DNA of 64,000 nt from UBA1351 sp965140555 (GCA_965140555.1 OZ223259.1:496001-560000), one strand, 5' to 3'. Shown: positions 1 to 9,123, counted from the stretch's first letter. Notes: generated by a model not told the origin, from the sequence alone. Numbers and translations: made by a program.

Positions 1-204
1 TTCAATAGCATCTTCAACTTGTGTTTTGACATTGTCTCCGTTTTCTATTTCAGCATCATCAGAACCTATTCCATTTTCACTTTCTATTGACTCACTATTG
101 TTCTCATAACTGCTGTTTCTAACATGCTCATTATTAATATTACACCCCGTAAAACCAAATATAATTATTAAAACCGTCGCTATACTCTTCTTTAGACAAC
201 TCAT
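1..204 (-). CDS. Lipoprotein, N-terminal part only (cut by left edge)
   Basis: The first 68 codons of a protein that runs off the left edge. Residues 1-20 form a lysine-bearing n-region and hydrophobic core ending in the lipobox FTGC, so the protein should be a membrane-anchored lipoprotein. What follows is low-complexity and rich in Asn, Ser, Glu and Asp, like a flexible linker after the lipid anchor. The start is supported by a strong GGAGGGG ribosome binding site 5 bases upstream. The functional domain lies outside the window, so no function can be given. Confidence 0.75.
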   Translation of the reverse strand, partial: MSCLKKSIATVLIIIFGFTGCNINNEHVRNSSYENNSESIESENGIGSDDAEIENGDNVKTQVEDAIE

Positions 205-324
205 TATTCCCCCTCCTGTTTAACTGCTTCTCTTTATCTATCAATGCGATTATATCATTAAATTCTATATACTACTACTTTTCGGAATTTGTACATAAAA
301 AACACACCCAAGGTTAAGTCAATT

Positions 325-452
325 TTATTTTTGTCGATGCTGATGGAAGAACTAATATTAGAGAAGTGGATTTAATGGGACATTTCGAAATATCCACTTC
401 TTATGACTATATCTATGAATAATAATGAAAAGACTGAAAGAAAAAAAATTAT
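325..452 (+). pseudogene. Degraded C-terminal tail of a tyrosine recombinase
   Basis: The forward strand reads a short peptide with the pattern LMGHFEIST followed by YDYIY. This resembles the box II region of phage-type integrases (LGHxxIxTT...Y). A stop follows, and one base later the frame resumes as NNNEKTERKK. The same tail, with about 75 percent DNA similarity by eye, is found at 20.71-20.83 kb next to the other tRNA-Gly gene. No catalytic Arg region survives and there is no start codon. It is read as a relic of a tRNA-integrated element. The alternative is chance similarity, but the second copy makes that less likely. Confidence 0.4.
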
Positions 453-1441
453 AACATATTCTGAATGCTTCTATTTGGATTTGCCCAAGTAATTCTATCA
501 TCAACCTTACGTACTAAGGAGTAACAAACGGGTTTAAAGTATTTTAGCCAAAAACTTCTCCCACTACTATTTTGTGATTCAAAAACTACAGCACATCTTT
601 TATAGCCTTTTGATGAGGCTTCTTCAATTACATTTTGAAGCAATGCTTTTGCAATGCCTTGTCCTCTAAAATTATCTCTAGTATATGTAATACCAATACT
701 AACAGTATCGTTATCAGATAGAATTTGGACATCATTAGATTTCTTATAACTTACTTCCATCATTGAAATAATATTTCCTTTATTAACAGCGAGCCACAAA
801 GTATTATTAGGATTTTCTAACCACTGATTTATATCCTCTGCATTTTCAGCATGCATCATTGGTAAATAAATAGGTGAAGAAGCCATGTACTTTTTATACT
901 CAAAAAATAAATGGACAACTTCGTCTATGTCATCCTTATTAAATTGTCTGATTTCTATATCATTGTTAATATTTCCTGATAAAAAATTCAAATCCCGAAC
1001 AGCATCAACTACATGTACTCCAAAACCATTCCAAAACAAGATATTCAATACTTCATCATCATGTGCCATTATAGATATAGCATGGTTAAGGCATCCATTT
1101 TGAACCCATATACTGGATGCTTCCTCATATAGTTTTTGATATACTTCAGACTTGTCATTACAAGTAACAGCATGTGACCATTCAGGACAGTAGATGCCGC
1201 GTTGAGACCCTTTGAAATTGGAAATAGGAATCCCTATAAGATATCCAATAACTTCGTTGCTATCAACAGCAACTACTCCAATAGATTTTTTATATAAATC
1301 ATAAATTAATGGTAAAATATTACTCTTATCCTCATATTTTATGGGAAGAAGATTTTGATTTTCTCTTGCTTTTACATAGTTTTTTATAAAAAGTTCTGGT
1401 ATATATTCTAAATGATTATCACTAAACTTAATTATTTCTAT
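449..1441 (-). CDS. Double-GNAT acetyltransferase with a non-standard (ATA) start
   Basis: The conventional ATG at 1069 opens only the C-terminal half. The frame stays open upstream to 1441, adding 124 residues that read as coding sequence (phrases such as SIGVVAV and VIGYLIGIP are typical GNAT strands). The full product would be 330 residues with two GNAT folds. The second carries the acetyl-CoA loop pattern RGQGIAKALL at about residues 260-270. No ATG, GTG or TTG lies in frame before 1069. A strong AAGGAGAGGG site sits just before an ATA codon at 1441-1439, which is the best start. Either translation begins at ATA or the start codon was lost by mutation. The gene is AT-rich like other accessory DNA here, and its substrate is unknown. 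Confidence 0.7.
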   Translation of the reverse strand: MEIIKFSDNHLEYIPELFIKNYVKARENQNLLPIKYEDKSNILPLIYDLYKKSIGVVAVDSNEVIGYLIGIPISNFKGSQRGIYCPEWSHAVTCNDKSEVYQKLYEEASSIWVQNGCLNHAISIMAHDDEVLNILFWNGFGVHVVDAVRDLNFLSGNINNDIEIRQFNKDDIDEVVHLFFEYKKYMASSPIYLPMMHAENAEDINQWLENPNNTLWLAVNKGNIISMMEVSYKKSNDVQILSDNDTVSIGITYTRDNFRGQGIAKALLQNVIEEASSKGYKRCAVVFESQNSSGRSFWLKYFKPVCYSLVRKVDDRITWANPNRSIQNML

Positions 1442-1724
1442 ATCGGACCCTCTCCTTCTATAAATAATTGATTTAAAAATTATCTATTACTATATAACAC
1501 TTAACTAAGTATACATTTCTAAATAAAGGAAGTCAATCAGTACAATAAAGTGTCTCTTCTGCACATTGCACAAATGTACACTTCTCATACAAGACATGAT
1601 AACGGTTACTCGTTGTTCTCTTCGAGTAAACGGTTATCAATAGGAGCAAAACTCTTCTTACATGAACAAGGCACTATAGCCTGAAATTACATCAAAGGAT
1701 GTTGCACTCATGATTTTCAGAAAC
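1442..1724. other. Intergenic stretch without a gene
   Basis: Between the double-GNAT gene and the tRNA-Gly terminator. It should hold the promoter of the GNAT gene, but no convincing -35/-10 pair was picked out. An imperfect inverted repeat at 1598-1638 (GATAAC / ACTCG arms with mismatches between them) is the only structure seen. Nothing coding is supported. Confidence 0.4.
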
Positions 1725-1761
1725 AAAAAAACAGGAAAGCTTGATTTCACTAGCTTTCCTG
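1725..1761 (-). terminator. Intrinsic terminator of tRNA-Gly (first copy)
   Basis: On the minus strand a perfect 10-bp stem (CAGGAAAGCT / AGCTTTCCTG) with a 10-nt loop is followed by seven T residues. It lies 15 bases after the tRNA 3' end. Confidence 0.85.
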
Positions 1762-1766
1762 CCCTT

Positions 1767-1850
1767 TTCTATAAAGAGCGCGAGACGGGATTCGAACCCG
1801 CGACCCTCGCCTTGGCAAGGCGATGCTCTACCACTGAGCCACTCACGCAT
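1767..1850. repeat. 84-bp direct repeat (left copy) containing a whole tRNA-Gly
   Basis: Identical over 84 bp to 21080-21163. Identity covers the whole 72-nt tRNA plus 10 bp beyond its 3' end and 2 bp beyond its 5' end, then stops sharply on both sides. This could be an integration (att) duplication or an ordinary gene duplication. Confidence 0.8.
1777..1848 (-). tRNA. tRNA-Gly (anticodon GCC)
   Basis: A 72-nt cloverleaf on the minus strand. The acceptor arms GCGTGAG and CTCGCGC pair over 7 bp with one G-U. There is a D-arm with GGTAGAGC, an anticodon stem TCGCC/GGCGA with loop TTGCCAA giving anticodon GCC, and a T-arm with GTTCGAATC. CCA is not encoded. It has its own downstream terminator. 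An identical copy lies at 21090-21161. Confidence 0.95.
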
Positions 1851-1976
1851 TATTTATCTAATTAGGCGAGATTCTTTTTACAACAGTATATATAAAATCT
1901 TCTGTAAAACCTCGGAATATTATAATATACTATTCTCCGGCAATTGTCAAGCATCTTTTCATTAACATGTTGCATC

Positions 1977-3569
1977 CTATAGAGAACTATAGGATGCTTT
2001 TGTATGCTTCGTTGTTACTTCTTTCTTATATGCATATGTGGACTCCATCATCTTACCTGTAACGATATTGCCTATCTCCTCTGTTACCAAGGGCATTTCG
2101 ATAACAGTATGGTCCTCATCGGCAATTATGGAGCAAGTAACATCACATAGTCCGGTTACACGCGAGATAAGGCGTCTACTTATACCGACATTTTGAATAT
2201 GTTCATAGCTTATGATTGTCACTGTACGGGTGAAAAAGCCCCGACTAACCAACATATACGATGTCCCTAGTTCATAACCGCTCGACAAGTATTTGAGTAC
2301 CGTTAATAGAACATAGCCTACTATAAGGACAACTACACCACTATAGAACGCAATGCCGGGTAACAGCTCTCGATATATAATGGTGTAGTATCCGATACCG
2401 ATTGCACAAAGGAGTGGAATCATCCAAGACCATAAACTGTGTAGGTAATAAAGGCGTGATGGGTGTTTTAACTCTTGCTTCACGACATCCTTATACTCCG
2501 GAAGAAGACCGTCCATGTATTCTTTCAATTGGTCACGCTTACAAGCCAAAAGAAGATACGAATTTTCTTCTTCGTCATTTCCCATACCTACATTAACCAA
2601 CTCCACTTGATATAAACCAAACAATCGGGCAAAAAAGGGTTGTTTCACCGTAATTGCATTAATTTTCTCTATAGGAATGGTCTTACGACTTCGATTATAT
2701 AATCCCTGTTCAATAAAAATACGATTCTTATCGCGAAGGACTTGGAAATTATATGCATCTGTGACACGTTTAAAATTACTGTATAAGGTTTTTCCAATCG
2801 CCAAAAGGGTAGCCACAGCACCTCCAACAATACGCTTCCAGGATTCACTGAGTTGTCCGTTCCCTTTCTCTTCTAAAACAATGAAAAGTACAACACCAAT
2901 CAACCCCAAAATCACAAGAATGGTCACCGGATGTATATTCACCAACGCATTACGCAATGTCTCAACCTTAGTAAATCGTACCAAAGGCTTTTCCTGACTC
3001 ATAGATGAGAGGTTCTCCGTCTCTTTTTCCGGCACTACTGATTCAGTCTCATCTGCTTTTTCTTGCATGGGGCTTGCTTTTTCTTGCATAGGACTTGCTT
3101 CTTCTCCAAGGATAAAGGCTTTAAAGGCTTCTGCATCTGCCATGGAGAAGACAATTTTTATATCTGTTTTATTTGCTGTCGTGGAACTATTGGTGTCTAT
3201 TTTTATCGTGCACGTTCCTATGAGTTGTTGAAACATATTTTGTTCCAAATCAATATTCGAGATATGATTCATCTGATACATGTTTTTCTTATGAAAAAAG
3301 GTGTCCCGTTCCACAATAATTGTATTGTTTTCCACCCATATATAGGTTTTACGCCACGCAAGAAAGCTCCTGACAAAGACTAATCCAAAAATCAATAAAA
3401 CCCCTAAAACCAACAGAACTATGTACCCTATGGAACGAGCGTGCAATTCCTTAATAATTCGAAACAAATCATCTCTCTGGGTCACTAGAATCACCAACAG
3501 TGCTATGAGTCCTCCAAAGGATTTTTCAATAACGATACTTAAGTGATTACGGCGTTTACTCTCCATCAT
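1977..3569 (-). CDS. YdbT-type membrane protein with three bacterial PH domains
   Basis: A 530-residue membrane protein. Two hydrophobic hairpins near the N-terminus (residues 15-70) precede a first PH-like domain (about 60-150). A charged linker follows (about 155-200), then a second membrane pair (210-265), a PH domain (about 270-355), a third membrane pair (375-425) and a last PH domain (430-505). This is the layout of B. subtilis YdbT, which is slightly shorter. Paired YdbS/YdbT proteins belong to the cell-envelope stress regulon in Bacillus and contribute to resistance against some antimicrobial peptides; the same role here is inference. The linker holds a tandem ASPMQEK repeat. The gene overlaps the YdbS-type gene upstream by 14 bp, so the two are co-translated. 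Confidence 0.8.
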   Translation of the reverse strand: MMESKRRNHLSIVIEKSFGGLIALLVILVTQRDDLFRIIKELHARSIGYIVLLVLGVLLIFGLVFVRSFLAWRKTYIWVENNTIIVERDTFFHKKNMYQMNHISNIDLEQNMFQQLIGTCTIKIDTNSSTTANKTDIKIVFSMADAEAFKAFILGEEASPMQEKASPMQEKADETESVVPEKETENLSSMSQEKPLVRFTKVETLRNALVNIHPVTILVILGLIGVVLFIVLEEKGNGQLSESWKRIVGGAVATLLAIGKTLYSNFKRVTDAYNFQVLRDKNRIFIEQGLYNRSRKTIPIEKINAITVKQPFFARLFGLYQVELVNVGMGNDEEENSYLLLACKRDQLKEYMDGLLPEYKDVVKQELKHPSRLYYLHSLWSWMIPLLCAIGIGYYTIIYRELLPGIAFYSGVVVLIVGYVLLTVLKYLSSGYELGTSYMLVSRGFFTRTVTIISYEHIQNVGISRRLISRVTGLCDVTCSIIADEDHTVIEMPLVTEEIGNIVTGKMMESTYAYKKEVTTKHTKASYSSL

Positions 3570-4029
3570 TCATACTCCTTACCATTTGATTAATAAGTGT
3601 TTGCAAGGATTCTCCAATCCGCTCTGCCTCTTCTTCCGATAACATAGGCATCTTAATATTACTTCCTGCTGTAATAATGGTTAAATCGGCTAATCCAAAT
3701 GCGCGTAATAGAGGTCCTTTTGAAATTTCTATGTTATGAATACGTTCAATCGGCACAATCGCACGCTTAATTGTCAGAAAGCCATCCTTGATATCAATGG
3801 ATTCCCCATCTACCTTATATGTATATACCCGATAACGATAAAAAGGACTCATAAACATTGAAATAATAGAAATGGCTATGAGCAAATATTTAGCACTTTG
3901 TATATACCAGTCTTTCCATGGAATAAAATCCCCCGCAATCATCACTACGGCTATAAAGATAAGGCTCCCTATTATTTCTTTTGCATACATATAGTACATT
4001 GCCTTCTTGTCTAATCGTTTGTAGTCCAT
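3556..4029 (-). CDS. YdbS-type small PH-domain membrane protein
   Basis: 157 residues, close to the usual YdbS length of about 159. Two membrane segments (about 15-60) are followed by a single bacterial PH domain (about 65-145) with the typical PIERIHNIEI and ITAGSNIKMP stretches. The start was set at the ATG at 4029 because an AAGGAG site lies 7 bases before it; an in-frame ATG 24 bases further upstream lacks such a site. The gene overlaps the YdbT-type gene downstream by 14 bp. The pair probably forms one membrane complex involved in envelope homeostasis (inference from the family). Confidence 0.8.
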   Translation of the reverse strand: MDYKRLDKKAMYYMYAKEIIGSLIFIAVVMIAGDFIPWKDWYIQSAKYLLIAISIISMFMSPFYRYRVYTYKVDGESIDIKDGFLTIKRAIVPIERIHNIEISKGPLLRAFGLADLTIITAGSNIKMPMLSEEEAERIGESLQTLINQMVRSMNDGE

Positions 4030-4097
4030 TTTCCCTCTCCTTATTCCTGTCACTCATTTAATAATTCTTCCCTCTTCTTCTGCTTCTTCCTATCTCC

Positions 4098-4730
4098 CTA
4101 CTGCATCTTCTCCAGACATGCCGGAAAATCTTCAAAGCTTTGAATTTCATAATCCGCTATATCTAAGGGACCATCGTTACCTACTCGCAGATAGCAAGTC
4201 GCAAGATCTGCATTTTTTGCCGATAATAGATCTATATCTCTATCCCCAATCATAATTACTTTGGCGGGATCAAGATTGTACGTTTCCATAAGATGATACA
4301 TACCTTCGGGACTTGGTTTTCTAGCCACATTACTTTCTTTTGTTATACGGCCTTTAAAGTAATCCAACATGCCGTAATCTTCTAGAAATTCAAGGGCAGA
4401 AGCACCTCTGTGGGTAAACAGATGATTGTCCCCACCATTTTCTTGAATCCGTTTTAAGGCTGCCTTTACATGGGTAAAGGGTCTTAATTCTTCACTTTCC
4501 ATCTGAATCCGCGTTCGTGCGTATACCTCGACTAAGGCATCCCCCAACTTATATTCTTGCTCCAAAACCTCCATCATATATCCCATGGATACTTTCATTA
4601 GGGCTAGAATGCGTACTTCGTCATCATAGATATCAAAGGTTTTGAGGGTTTCTATCATGGCTTTGGTCATCACCGGATAGGCATCGAATAATGTACCATC
4701 AAAGTCCCAAATATAATGTTTATATGTCAT
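4098..4730 (-). CDS. HAD-family hydrolase (phosphoglycolate phosphatase-like)
   Basis: 210 residues with all four HAD motifs: WDFDGTLFD near residue 8 (nucleophile Asp), FTHRGAS near 105 (Thr/Ser), a Lys in ARKPSPEG near 138, and IGDRDIDLLSAK near 160 (metal Asp). The helical cap between motifs I and II puts it in subfamily I, with phosphoglycolate phosphatase, beta-phosphoglucomutase and PpaX. The substrate cannot be told. The start has a good AAGGAGG site. It lies just downstream of a P-loop kinase gene on the same strand, so the two may be transcribed together. It probably acts on a small cytoplasmic phosphate ester. Confidence 0.8.
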   Translation of the reverse strand: MTYKHYIWDFDGTLFDAYPVMTKAMIETLKTFDIYDDEVRILALMKVSMGYMMEVLEQEYKLGDALVEVYARTRIQMESEELRPFTHVKAALKRIQENGGDNHLFTHRGASALEFLEDYGMLDYFKGRITKESNVARKPSPEGMYHLMETYNLDPAKVIMIGDRDIDLLSAKNADLATCYLRVGNDGPLDIADYEIQSFEDFPACLEKMQ

Positions 4731-4830
4731 GTGCTACCTCCTTATACCTGCCTCTTCTTACATAAACCGCAAGACATCACTGCTATGCTTATGCTTTTTC
4801 CGCTCTGTGTGCTTAACCGGAGATAATTCC

Positions 4831-5373
4831 TCATTGTCGAATGTGTTGAAGTGCTCGCTCTACGCGCTCGTCAAAGGCCATATCTCCATCTATTCTTAGT
4901 GTATCACAGGCAAGGCGATTCATCCACTCTTCATGTAATACTAAGCTTCGTGTATCCATGCCTGCTGTATCATAAGTTGCTGCCCATGCCATAAAAGCAT
5001 CATAGATATCTTTTTTCTGGCCATCTTCATAAATACAGTCGCCGTAACGCTCATATTCCCGCAGGCGAAGACGCTCCATCCGTATGTCATGGGGCAGATA
5101 GAGAAATATAACACAATCAAACATCTCCATGAACACATCTCCCCACCCACATAAGGAGCCCGATATAATCCAACCCTTTTGGCCTTCCATAGCTTCCCGA
5201 ATCCTTTTAATCCTTATCTCCGGGGCATTTTTAGTCGTAAACGGTGGTTCTGTTTTTTTCCAATAAAAAGCATCTGTATCCAAATGTTTATATCCCAATT
5301 CCTTAGCCAATTGACGTGCCAGTGTCGTTGTTCCGGAACCTGATGCCCCTAATATATGAATATGTTCCTTCAT
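4831..5373 (-). CDS. P-loop kinase of the adenylate kinase / FlaR-like type
   Basis: 180 residues. Walker A GASGSGTTTL at residues 9-18 is followed by HLDTDAFYW near 31, a substrate-binding stretch common in small-molecule kinases annotated as adenylate kinase-like or DNA topology modulation protein. A lid-like arginine-rich segment (RMERLRLREYERYG) sits near residue 102. The phosphate acceptor is unknown. The start follows GGAGGAGAATCA. It lies upstream of the HAD phosphatase gene on the same strand with a 100-bp gap. It is not a canonical Adk, which is longer and carries different motifs. Confidence 0.7.
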   Translation of the reverse strand: MKEHIHILGASGSGTTTLARQLAKELGYKHLDTDAFYWKKTEPPFTTKNAPEIRIKRIREAMEGQKGWIISGSLCGWGDVFMEMFDCVIFLYLPHDIRMERLRLREYERYGDCIYEDGQKKDIYDAFMAWAATYDTAGMDTRSLVLHEEWMNRLACDTLRIDGDMAFDERVERALQHIRQ

Positions 5374-5403
5374 TGATTCTCCTCCCTATGAACGTCATCA
5401 ACT

Positions 5404-6321
5404 TTATTGATGTAACGTTAAATCCTTTTTGTAAAAAATAACATCCTCAATGGGATTATGATAGTAGGGATTACATCGTTCAAATCCCATTTTACGATAG
5501 AGTTTATTTGCAGCCTTTAACCGCTTAAGGGTGTCACAGTATGCTTGCGTGTACCCTCTTCTCTTGGCATGGGTAAGCAATCCTCCAATGGCTTTCTTAC
5601 TTAACCCATATCCCCGATATTCCGGCCGTATATAGAGTCGTTTAATTTCTATGGCCGTCGGACTGAGGGGATAGTATGCAATACATCCTGCTACGTTGCC
5701 CTTGTATGTAATCAAAAAAAGTCCACTCGAATCTTGTGGGTATTTTTTCACCAAGTGTTCGAGTTCTTCTTCAAAATCTTGAAAGGATATATCCACACCT
5801 AAATTCTCTTGCAACTCAACCGTCACATACTCCTTAAATAAGGTTCGAATAACCTCCAAGTCATCATAGGCCGATTCCAGTCGGAAGGATGCATCCATAT
5901 AGTGCATCATCGTTTTCATCGATGCAAGGACCTGATCTACCTCGTCGCTACTCAACGTTTCGAACATATCTTGAACCAGATTATTGGACCGCACTTCTAA
6001 GTCCTCATATACGGCCTCTCCGTCATCCGTTAGTCTCAAATGCTTACGACGACCATCTTCTTGACTCGTTCTTCTAGTAGCCAAACCATCCTTTACCAAC
6101 TTGGATAGTATGCGACTGACGAGGCTCTTATCCATCTTAAGTGTATCCGTAATATAGGCCGCGTCACAGGCAGGATTTCGATGAATTTCACCTAGAATCC
6201 GCCCTTCTGTCATCGTATACGTTGTACCCATAGCATAACGGTCATATAGTCTTAACTGGGCAGCAAAAAAACGGTTAAACCGACGAATCTCTTCTGTTTT
6301 ATTGATATCTAAAGTACGCAT
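5404..6321 (-). CDS. MarR-type regulator fused to a GNAT acetyltransferase
   Basis: 305 residues. The N-terminal half (about 1-145) is a winged-helix MarR domain with the recognition region MDKSLVSRILSKLVKDGL and the wing RRTSQEDGRRKHLRLT. The C-terminal half (about 155-300) is a GNAT domain with the acetyl-CoA loop RPEYRGYGLSKKAIGGL. This fusion is well known and is usually annotated as a bifunctional helix-turn-helix/GNAT protein; target genes and acetyl acceptor are generally unknown. The start was moved to the ATG at 6321 because AAGGAG lies 8 bases before it, whereas the ATG 30 bases upstream has no site. A TA-rich inverted repeat (AACTAGTT) in the promoter region near 6372-6405 could be an operator. 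Confidence 0.85.
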   Translation of the reverse strand: MRTLDINKTEEIRRFNRFFAAQLRLYDRYAMGTTYTMTEGRILGEIHRNPACDAAYITDTLKMDKSLVSRILSKLVKDGLATRRTSQEDGRRKHLRLTDDGEAVYEDLEVRSNNLVQDMFETLSSDEVDQVLASMKTMMHYMDASFRLESAYDDLEVIRTLFKEYVTVELQENLGVDISFQDFEEELEHLVKKYPQDSSGLFLITYKGNVAGCIAYYPLSPTAIEIKRLYIRPEYRGYGLSKKAIGGLLTHAKRRGYTQAYCDTLKRLKAANKLYRKMGFERCNPYYHNPIEDVIFYKKDLTLHQ

Positions 6322-6387
6322 AATAGGAACTCCTTCCCTAGATAAGTTCATTGTTCCTATCCATTACGGAATAACTAGTTGATTTTG

Positions 6388-7812
6388 TCAACTAGTTATT
6401 CTGTTCATACAACCTAATCCCACAATATAGTAGAGTACGATTACCATTAATCCCATATCATAAACGAGAGACTGTTTCATAAGATAGACAAAAGCCACGG
6501 CCGTTAAACTACTTAACCAAAAGATTACTCGTATTGTCTTACCTGAAACCAAATACCGTACACCCATAAGTCGATTGATACATAGAAGGGTAGCCGATAT
6601 TAACAAGAGTCCCATTTGAAAAAAATCATTTATAACCAACGTACTGTACCCTATATAATTGAACCAATCCTGTCGTTTTACTGCAGCCATTAACATGGCT
6701 TTCCCCACCGTATAATAGGCGTCTACATCCGTTAGCACTTTAGGAATCCTATTAGGTAGAATACTCCAATCCACCTTAGCCAATCGGAAACTATAAAGAC
6801 TCGTTGCGACTAAGGCAATCATCATGAATCCATTATATATAAAGTCTTTCCGATAGCGTTTTATGGCCTCAAGACGATAATGGTTTTTCACCCCTTTTTC
6901 ATAGGTCCCTATTATTTTGATGCCATGACGATAGGCAGCTCTTAATAATTCTATGCACGTAAGAACTCCTAAGATGAAGAGAAAGAGATACAGTTTTTGA
7001 TTCATGATTCCAATCCTTTGATCCATATCAATTTGGGACTCATATATTCCATTTCTCCATTCATCCCCCATACGTCTTTCAAATTGGGTCGCATATGCTT
7101 TTGGCACTTCATAATCCACCATTGTCATCGCTTGTCCTATGGCCTTAGCGCCTTGAGGGTCCATGAGTATGATTTCTTTTTGCATTCTTCTATCACCATT
7201 AAATGCATCCTTTTTATTATAAATGCCAAGGATGGTATATGCTCTCCCCTTAATTTCCACTTCCTTACCTATGACATCTGTGGACTTATAAAGCCTTGAT
7301 ACCAGTATATCCGATAGTAGTACACCTTCTCCTGCGCTGTATTTAGAAAAGAAGGTTCCTTCAAGGTTCATCTGATGAAACTCCGGATAGTAGGCATTGG
7401 TCACACCAATATCGACGAATACGGCATTCATCCATCCATTATAATCAAAGAGCATCTGCCAAAAAATAGCCACCGCTGACGTAGGTATGACCATCGGAAC
7501 AACCACGCAAAGGAATATATAACTTTTGAAATACACCCCTTGGTGTAACTTCATACTCATATATAGGGCTATAATAACACTTAAGGGAACAAAGGCACCT
7601 AAAAACAGCAAGGTATTTTTAAAGGCTAATATAAAAGCCTGATTGGTATATAGTGCCTTGTAATTATCAAACCAGACAAAATGAAAGGCAAACATATTAT
7701 CAACAAAGCTATAATAGATACTTAGTACAAAGGGTACTAGGTAAAAAATCGAAAACCCTATGATACTTGGACCTATAAAAATGAAGAACCATAGGGTATC
7801 CTTTTTCTTCAT
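6388..7812 (-). CDS. Chimera: N-terminus of a MalF-type sugar permease joined to a MacB-type membrane protein
   Basis: 474 residues. The first 135 or so are a clear MalF/UgpA-type binding-protein-dependent sugar permease: cytoplasmic KKKD, TM1 with FIGPSIIGFSIFYLVP, a NYKALYTN loop, TM2-TM3 and GWMNAVF. Where the conserved EAA loop should come, the sequence changes near nt 7410 to a MacB-type periplasmic core (VLLSDILVSRLY, VIGKEVEIKGRAYTILGIY), followed by about five membrane segments unlike MalF. The EAA loop needed to dock the ATPase is missing, and no MalG partner or ATPase is nearby. The simplest reading is an internal deletion that fused two genes in frame. The start was set at the ATG at 7812 behind a G-rich site. 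Sugar transport by this protein is unlikely. Confidence 0.75.
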   Translation of the reverse strand: MKKKDTLWFFIFIGPSIIGFSIFYLVPFVLSIYYSFVDNMFAFHFVWFDNYKALYTNQAFILAFKNTLLFLGAFVPLSVIIALYMSMKLHQGVYFKSYIFLCVVVPMVIPTSAVAIFWQMLFDYNGWMNAVFVDIGVTNAYYPEFHQMNLEGTFFSKYSAGEGVLLSDILVSRLYKSTDVIGKEVEIKGRAYTILGIYNKKDAFNGDRRMQKEIILMDPQGAKAIGQAMTMVDYEVPKAYATQFERRMGDEWRNGIYESQIDMDQRIGIMNQKLYLFLFILGVLTCIELLRAAYRHGIKIIGTYEKGVKNHYRLEAIKRYRKDFIYNGFMMIALVATSLYSFRLAKVDWSILPNRIPKVLTDVDAYYTVGKAMLMAAVKRQDWFNYIGYSTLVINDFFQMGLLLISATLLCINRLMGVRYLVSGKTIRVIFWLSSLTAVAFVYLMKQSLVYDMGLMVIVLYYIVGLGCMNRITS

Positions 7813-7886
7813 TACGCACCCCCCCATCCTAAAATACCGACATGAATGGCTTCATGCCAGTAAGCTACAGATTTGTATCGCATCAC

Positions 7887-9123
7887 TTATTCATTCAAGT
7901 ATATGTTAACCTTATTATCAATTGTACGAAGGACTTCATCCAGTTCCTTCTCTCCTGTAAAGAAAAATACAATTTCCTTTTCTACAATGTCATTCAACTG
8001 AAAATCATGACTACTATACACACTTAACTGTTGCAAATACTCTTTAAATGCATGTATATCTTTTTCAACACTCGGGTCCATGTCCGATTCTTGTTCCATG
8101 GCTTGAGAAAATACACTTTCCAGTGCTTCATTATTGATCGGAAATCCTGTTATCTCGTCCATTTTTTTGAATATCGGTTGACGTCATATACTTCAAAAAC
8201 TCTCCAGCCAGTTGTTGCTTCTCGGATTTACTATTGATTCCATATAAATCATTGGAAAAAAAGCGTTCCCCTTGACCATCACCCACATGCGGTAATGTTT
8301 GAATACGTCGTTTCCCGTCAAAGCTCTTACATGTATCCATCAATCCATGAAAGCTATAGAACACATCGTATACATATTTGATTTGTCCTTTGTTAACGGC
8401 TTCATCATACTTATTATCGGTATAGACAAACTGCTCTTTTTTTACTGCTTTATCACACAACATAACAAGTTCTCGAAAGTCATCCCCTGAAAAATTTCCT
8501 TGATTCGATTCCCTGTCAATATAAGGAGAATAGTCGCTACCCACAGCATAACTTAACAGTCTTTGACCATCTACCTGCCCAATGGCATAGTGATTCTCGG
8601 CCAAATCCTCCGTGGCATTTTCCATAAACCCTTCCCATGTTTGTGTATCGTAAAAATCCACTTCTTCTGCATCCGTTTGTACTAAAAGGGCCGGAACACT
8701 ATAGGTAATAGGCATAAAAAACAAGCCTCCATCGACCTTACATACCTCTAGTACATTCTTATTGTAGAGGGTTGACTGATTCTCGTCGACGATGGTATCC
8801 AAAGGCATTAATGCACCTAGTTGAATATATTTTTTATAAGGTAATCCTGTCAGACAGATGACATCCGAACCATTTCCGGAAAGAATTTCCGCACTCATCG
8901 CATTCACATATTTATCGACACTCTCACCATCACTTTTGTCGCCTTCGTAGACCTGTAGGTTGACCTTAACATCCTTCTCTTTCTCAAAAAGTTCTACTGT
9001 CTTTTTCAAATAGTCCGATGTATACGGCACCGAAATCGTCAAATCATAATCCACCTTACGCTGACAACCACAACTCCCGATTACCATAATTAAACACAGA
9101 ACGATACTTCCTATTTTTTTCAT
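7887..9123 (-). pseudogene. Sugar-binding lipoprotein of an ABC importer, broken by a frameshift
   Basis: Extracellular solute-binding protein of the sugar (family 1) type. The start at 9123 follows GGAGGGG; a signal peptide ends in IGSCGC, and the mature part has DVICLTGLPYKKYIQLGALMPL-like features typical of the family (shown here only in part). The frame is lost at a run of seven A residues (minus strand; T at 8162-8168) after the phrase TSTDIQK. Removing one A restores reading into MDEITGFPINN and the remaining 85 or so residues to 7887, giving a normal length of about 411 residues. Read as is, the product is 330 residues with a wrong tail. It lies directly upstream of the chimeric permease, so the whole importer looks decayed. 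A sequencing error in the A run is the main alternative. Confidence 0.75.

Noticed and set aside
1598..1638. Imperfect inverted repeat upstream of tRNA-Gly
   Set aside because: The central arms do not pair and no T run follows, so it was not called a terminator or operator.
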